From Tisiphia sp964030975 (lineage in GTDB: Bacteria > Pseudomonadota > Alphaproteobacteria > Rickettsiales > Rickettsiaceae): a stretch of DNA of 64,000 bases. The stretch lies in the NCBI RefSeq assembly GCF_964030975.1, contig NZ_CAXIQH010000001.1:1178001-1242000 (forward strand). Direction: 5' to 3'. How positions within the stretch are numbered: the stretch's first letter is position 1; every line of letters starts with the position of its first letter. Below are positions 61,984 to 64,000 of this stretch, in pieces. The notes beneath the pieces are model-generated. The model was not told the origin of the DNA, made no database searches, and saw nothing but the letters and a program-made list of their open reading frames with translations. The translations under genes were made by a program, and so were the position numbers.

Positions 61984-62940
61984 TAGCACTTAACATATAG
62001 GTTCATACATTATTTTAAACGTTCTACAACTTGCCTCAAATACAGAAATACCTTTATCTAATAATTTTCTAATGTTATTTTTTATCGGAAACCAATGATG
62101 TTCAATAGGATTTAAATCAGGGGAATAAGGTGGTAAAAATTTTAGTTTGCAGCCAGCTTTTTCAATTAATTCTTTAGCCCTTTTGGATTTATGAAAGCTT
62201 GCATTATCAGCAATGACAACCTGTCCAGGCTTTAGCTCCGGCACAAGGCAATTTTCTATATAAGCTTCAAATACCTTACTATCACAGCTCCCAGTAAAGA
62301 CTAGTGATGCGATTAAACTATTCTGATTTAACGCACCAATAAAACTTGTTCTTTCACTACGTTTTCCCGATTTACTCCCATTACAACGACTTCCTTTCAT
62401 TGACCATCCATATTCATATGATTCATTATCATTTATGCCCGCTTCATCAAGATAAACACGTCTCTCTATCGGCACTTTTTCTAATTCACTGAGAAAATCT
62501 TGTCGCTTTCCTTCATCTCTTTCTTTATACGCATATGTCTTTTTTTTCGAGTAATGTTGAGTTTCTTTAAAGCTCGGCTGATAGTCATTATACTTGCAAC
62601 ATTATCTAATTCTTTTGCTATTTCTGTAAGCGTTAACGAGTTACCCTTTTCTACTAAATGACGCAACTCCGATAAATCAGGGATTTTATGACCATATCCT
62701 TTCTGGTATCCCTCCTTTGACTTTATATCTCCAGTTTGTTTCTTTAATCTAATCCAATCATAGATTATTGACCGACTAATTTTAAAGGTTTCGCATGTAA
62801 GTGCTACTTTCTTATATTTCTCATAATGTTCTATAACTCTAGAACGTAAATCGTAACTGTAGGGGGATGCCATATTTCTATTATATAATTTTTTTATTAT
62901 TTATCATTATAACTTATTTGAATCCATATGTTAAGTGCTA
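61984..62940 (-). mobile_element. IS630-family insertion sequence, copy 2
   Basis: 957 bp, same ends as copy 1. The empty site in IS5 copy 1 reads AATGTTAATATC; here it reads AATGTTA, element, TAATATC, proving a TA duplication. Confidence 0.97.
61990..62873 (-). CDS. IS630 transposase, made by -1 frameshift (copy 2)
   Basis: Same two frames as copy 1 (OrfA 62873-62481, OrfB 62475-61990) joined at the same run of eight A residues, here at 62540-62547 on the complementary strand. No amino-acid difference from copy 1 was noticed, so the element moved recently. Confidence 0.88.
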
Positions 62941-64000
62941 TAATATCAAGAAATTTGGTAGGAATCGCAGATGTCACAGGTTATTACTTGGAGTAACTAT
63001 GCTGCAAGCGATGTATAACCTGTCAGATGCTGCAGCTGAAGAAGAGCTGAGAGAGAACGTATATTGGCAATATTTTTGTGGTTGGGAATATTTGCAGAAA
63101 GATGCTGAGATATCAGAAGCTAGTATACGAAGGTTTCGTGCTATATTAGGGGAAGAAGGATATAATGAGATATTAAAAGAATTAACAAGAATTGGTTGCA
63201 AAGTCGGAGTGCTTAAAAAAAAAGACTTAGCATCGATAATCGTTGATACTACAGTACAAATTAAGAATATTAAGTATCCTCATGATGTGTATTTGATGGA
63301 TAAGGCAAGAATAGAGCTAGTAAAGTTATGTCATACTTTAGGCATTAAGTTACATGAGACATATGCCAAGCAATATAAAAAAGACATAGTAAAATTATGG
63401 AAATATAAGGATAATAGTAAAGCCAAAAAACGTAAGAAGGTAATGCAACATTTAAAGATATTGCTGGGTCGTTTAATAAGAATATCTCAGCGAGAAATAG
63501 CAAAAACAAAGTTAAGTTTGTCATTAAAGCAGCAAGAAATACTAAATAAGATTAAAAAGATTCAGGCACAATCTATACTGAGTAAAGCAGAGAAAGAGCG
63601 ATATAAGGAGGATAATAAAGTATTATATAGTTTTCACGCACCGGAGGTAGAGTGCATAGGTAAAGGGAAATTAAACAAACCCTATGAGTTTGGTAACAAG
63701 GTTTCGATAGCAGTAAGTGGTCGAGGTAATTTTGTATTAGCGGCCAAATCATTTCATGGCAATCCATATGATGGTCATACATTATCGCAGACTGTAGAGG
63801 TTGTAAAGAAATTAACAGGAGTGGGAATAGCCAGGACATTTGTTGATTTAGGCTATAAGGGGAATAATTTTAAAGAAAAAGACAAGGTGTATAGCCCATA
63901 TTGCAAGAAGAAGCTATCCTCAGATGATAAGGCAATGATCAAGAGAAGAAGTGCTATAGAGCCGATAATAGGACACCTTAAGCATTATGGTAGAGTTGGC

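Larger units (their letters stand above)
61714..64000 (+). mobile_element. IS5-family insertion sequence, copy 2 (continues past window)
   Basis: Starts with AGTCTCCCCGTCAAAAGT, identical to copy 1 in opposite orientation, and is interrupted by IS630 at 61984-62940. The right end is beyond the window. Confidence 0.93.
61833..64000 (+). pseudogene. IS5 transposase interrupted by IS630 (partial)
   Basis: The 5' part (61833-61983) encodes PIEDIIKSQKQGQLFGYKLT and on to WLLTNV; the gene resumes at 62941 (IKKFGRNRRCHRLLLG) and runs off the window in RRSAIEPIIGHLKHYGRVG. Removing the IS630 and one TA restores the copy 1 sequence. A Cys-to-Ser change (RISQREI instead of RICQREI at about 63487) is the only difference noticed. 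Confidence 0.93.

Overview
The window is AT-rich and comes from an obligate intracellular alphaproteobacterium of the family Rickettsiaceae. This rests on the end of a virB11-virD4 (rvh) type IV secretion locus, a citrate synthase and a 17 kDa surface-antigen lipoprotein that both read as close relatives of the Rickettsia proteins, a gene-transfer-agent TIM-barrel tail protein, and palindromic elements inserted in genes in the manner of Rickettsia palindromic elements. The exact genus (Rickettsia, Tisiphia, Megaira or similar) cannot be fixed from sequence alone.

Layout: 1-10.6 kb holds virB11 (partial), virD4, a Ppx/GppA phosphatase, queD, cutA, gltP, gltA and an 892-aa fusion of a RelE-like segment, an SF1 helicase and an ankyrin unit. 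10.6-19.3 kb holds a GTA gp15-like protein, rpmI-rplT, a ZnuC-like ATPase, the 17 kDa antigen, a CDF cation transporter and tadA, separated by palindromic repeats. 19.4-37.6 kb is a decaying T7-like (podovirus) prophage on the minus strand: DnaA-N-like protein, small and large terminase, coiled-coil protein, portal, Bbp19-like protein, Rpn nuclease, scaffold, capsid, and tail tubular A and B. Three of its genes are cut by three different insertion sequences, and its large terminase carries an in-frame palindromic element. 38-46.3 kb returns to chromosomal genes: queH, a DinJ/YafQ-type toxin-antitoxin pair whose toxin is broken, a TAXI-type binding protein, a universal stress protein, dapE, tRNA-Leu(UAG), tig and a truncated D-amino-acid aminotransferase.

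49.2-58.6 kb is the most interesting part. It is a polymorphic toxin locus built on a 2018-residue protein with a SecA-derived helicase core and a variable C-terminal tip. Two paralogous candidate immunity genes follow it. Downstream is a second toxin module that shares a near-identical linker of about 475 bp but ends in a colicin E3-type 16S rRNase domain with all catalytic residues aligned without gaps. That module has its own immunity candidate, and beyond it lies a third, broken copy of the linker. The arrangement fits tip exchange by recombination through the shared linker.

Mobile DNA is dense: IS5, IS630 (two copies), an IS982-like or IS4-like element, IS256, an ISAs1 remnant and a composite IS66. 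There are at least five short palindromic repeat families. One is a 136-bp element present in ten copies of identical length. Its TA target duplication can be proved by comparing interrupted and uninterrupted sites, and it has broken or altered tadA, the yafQ-like toxin and a transposase.
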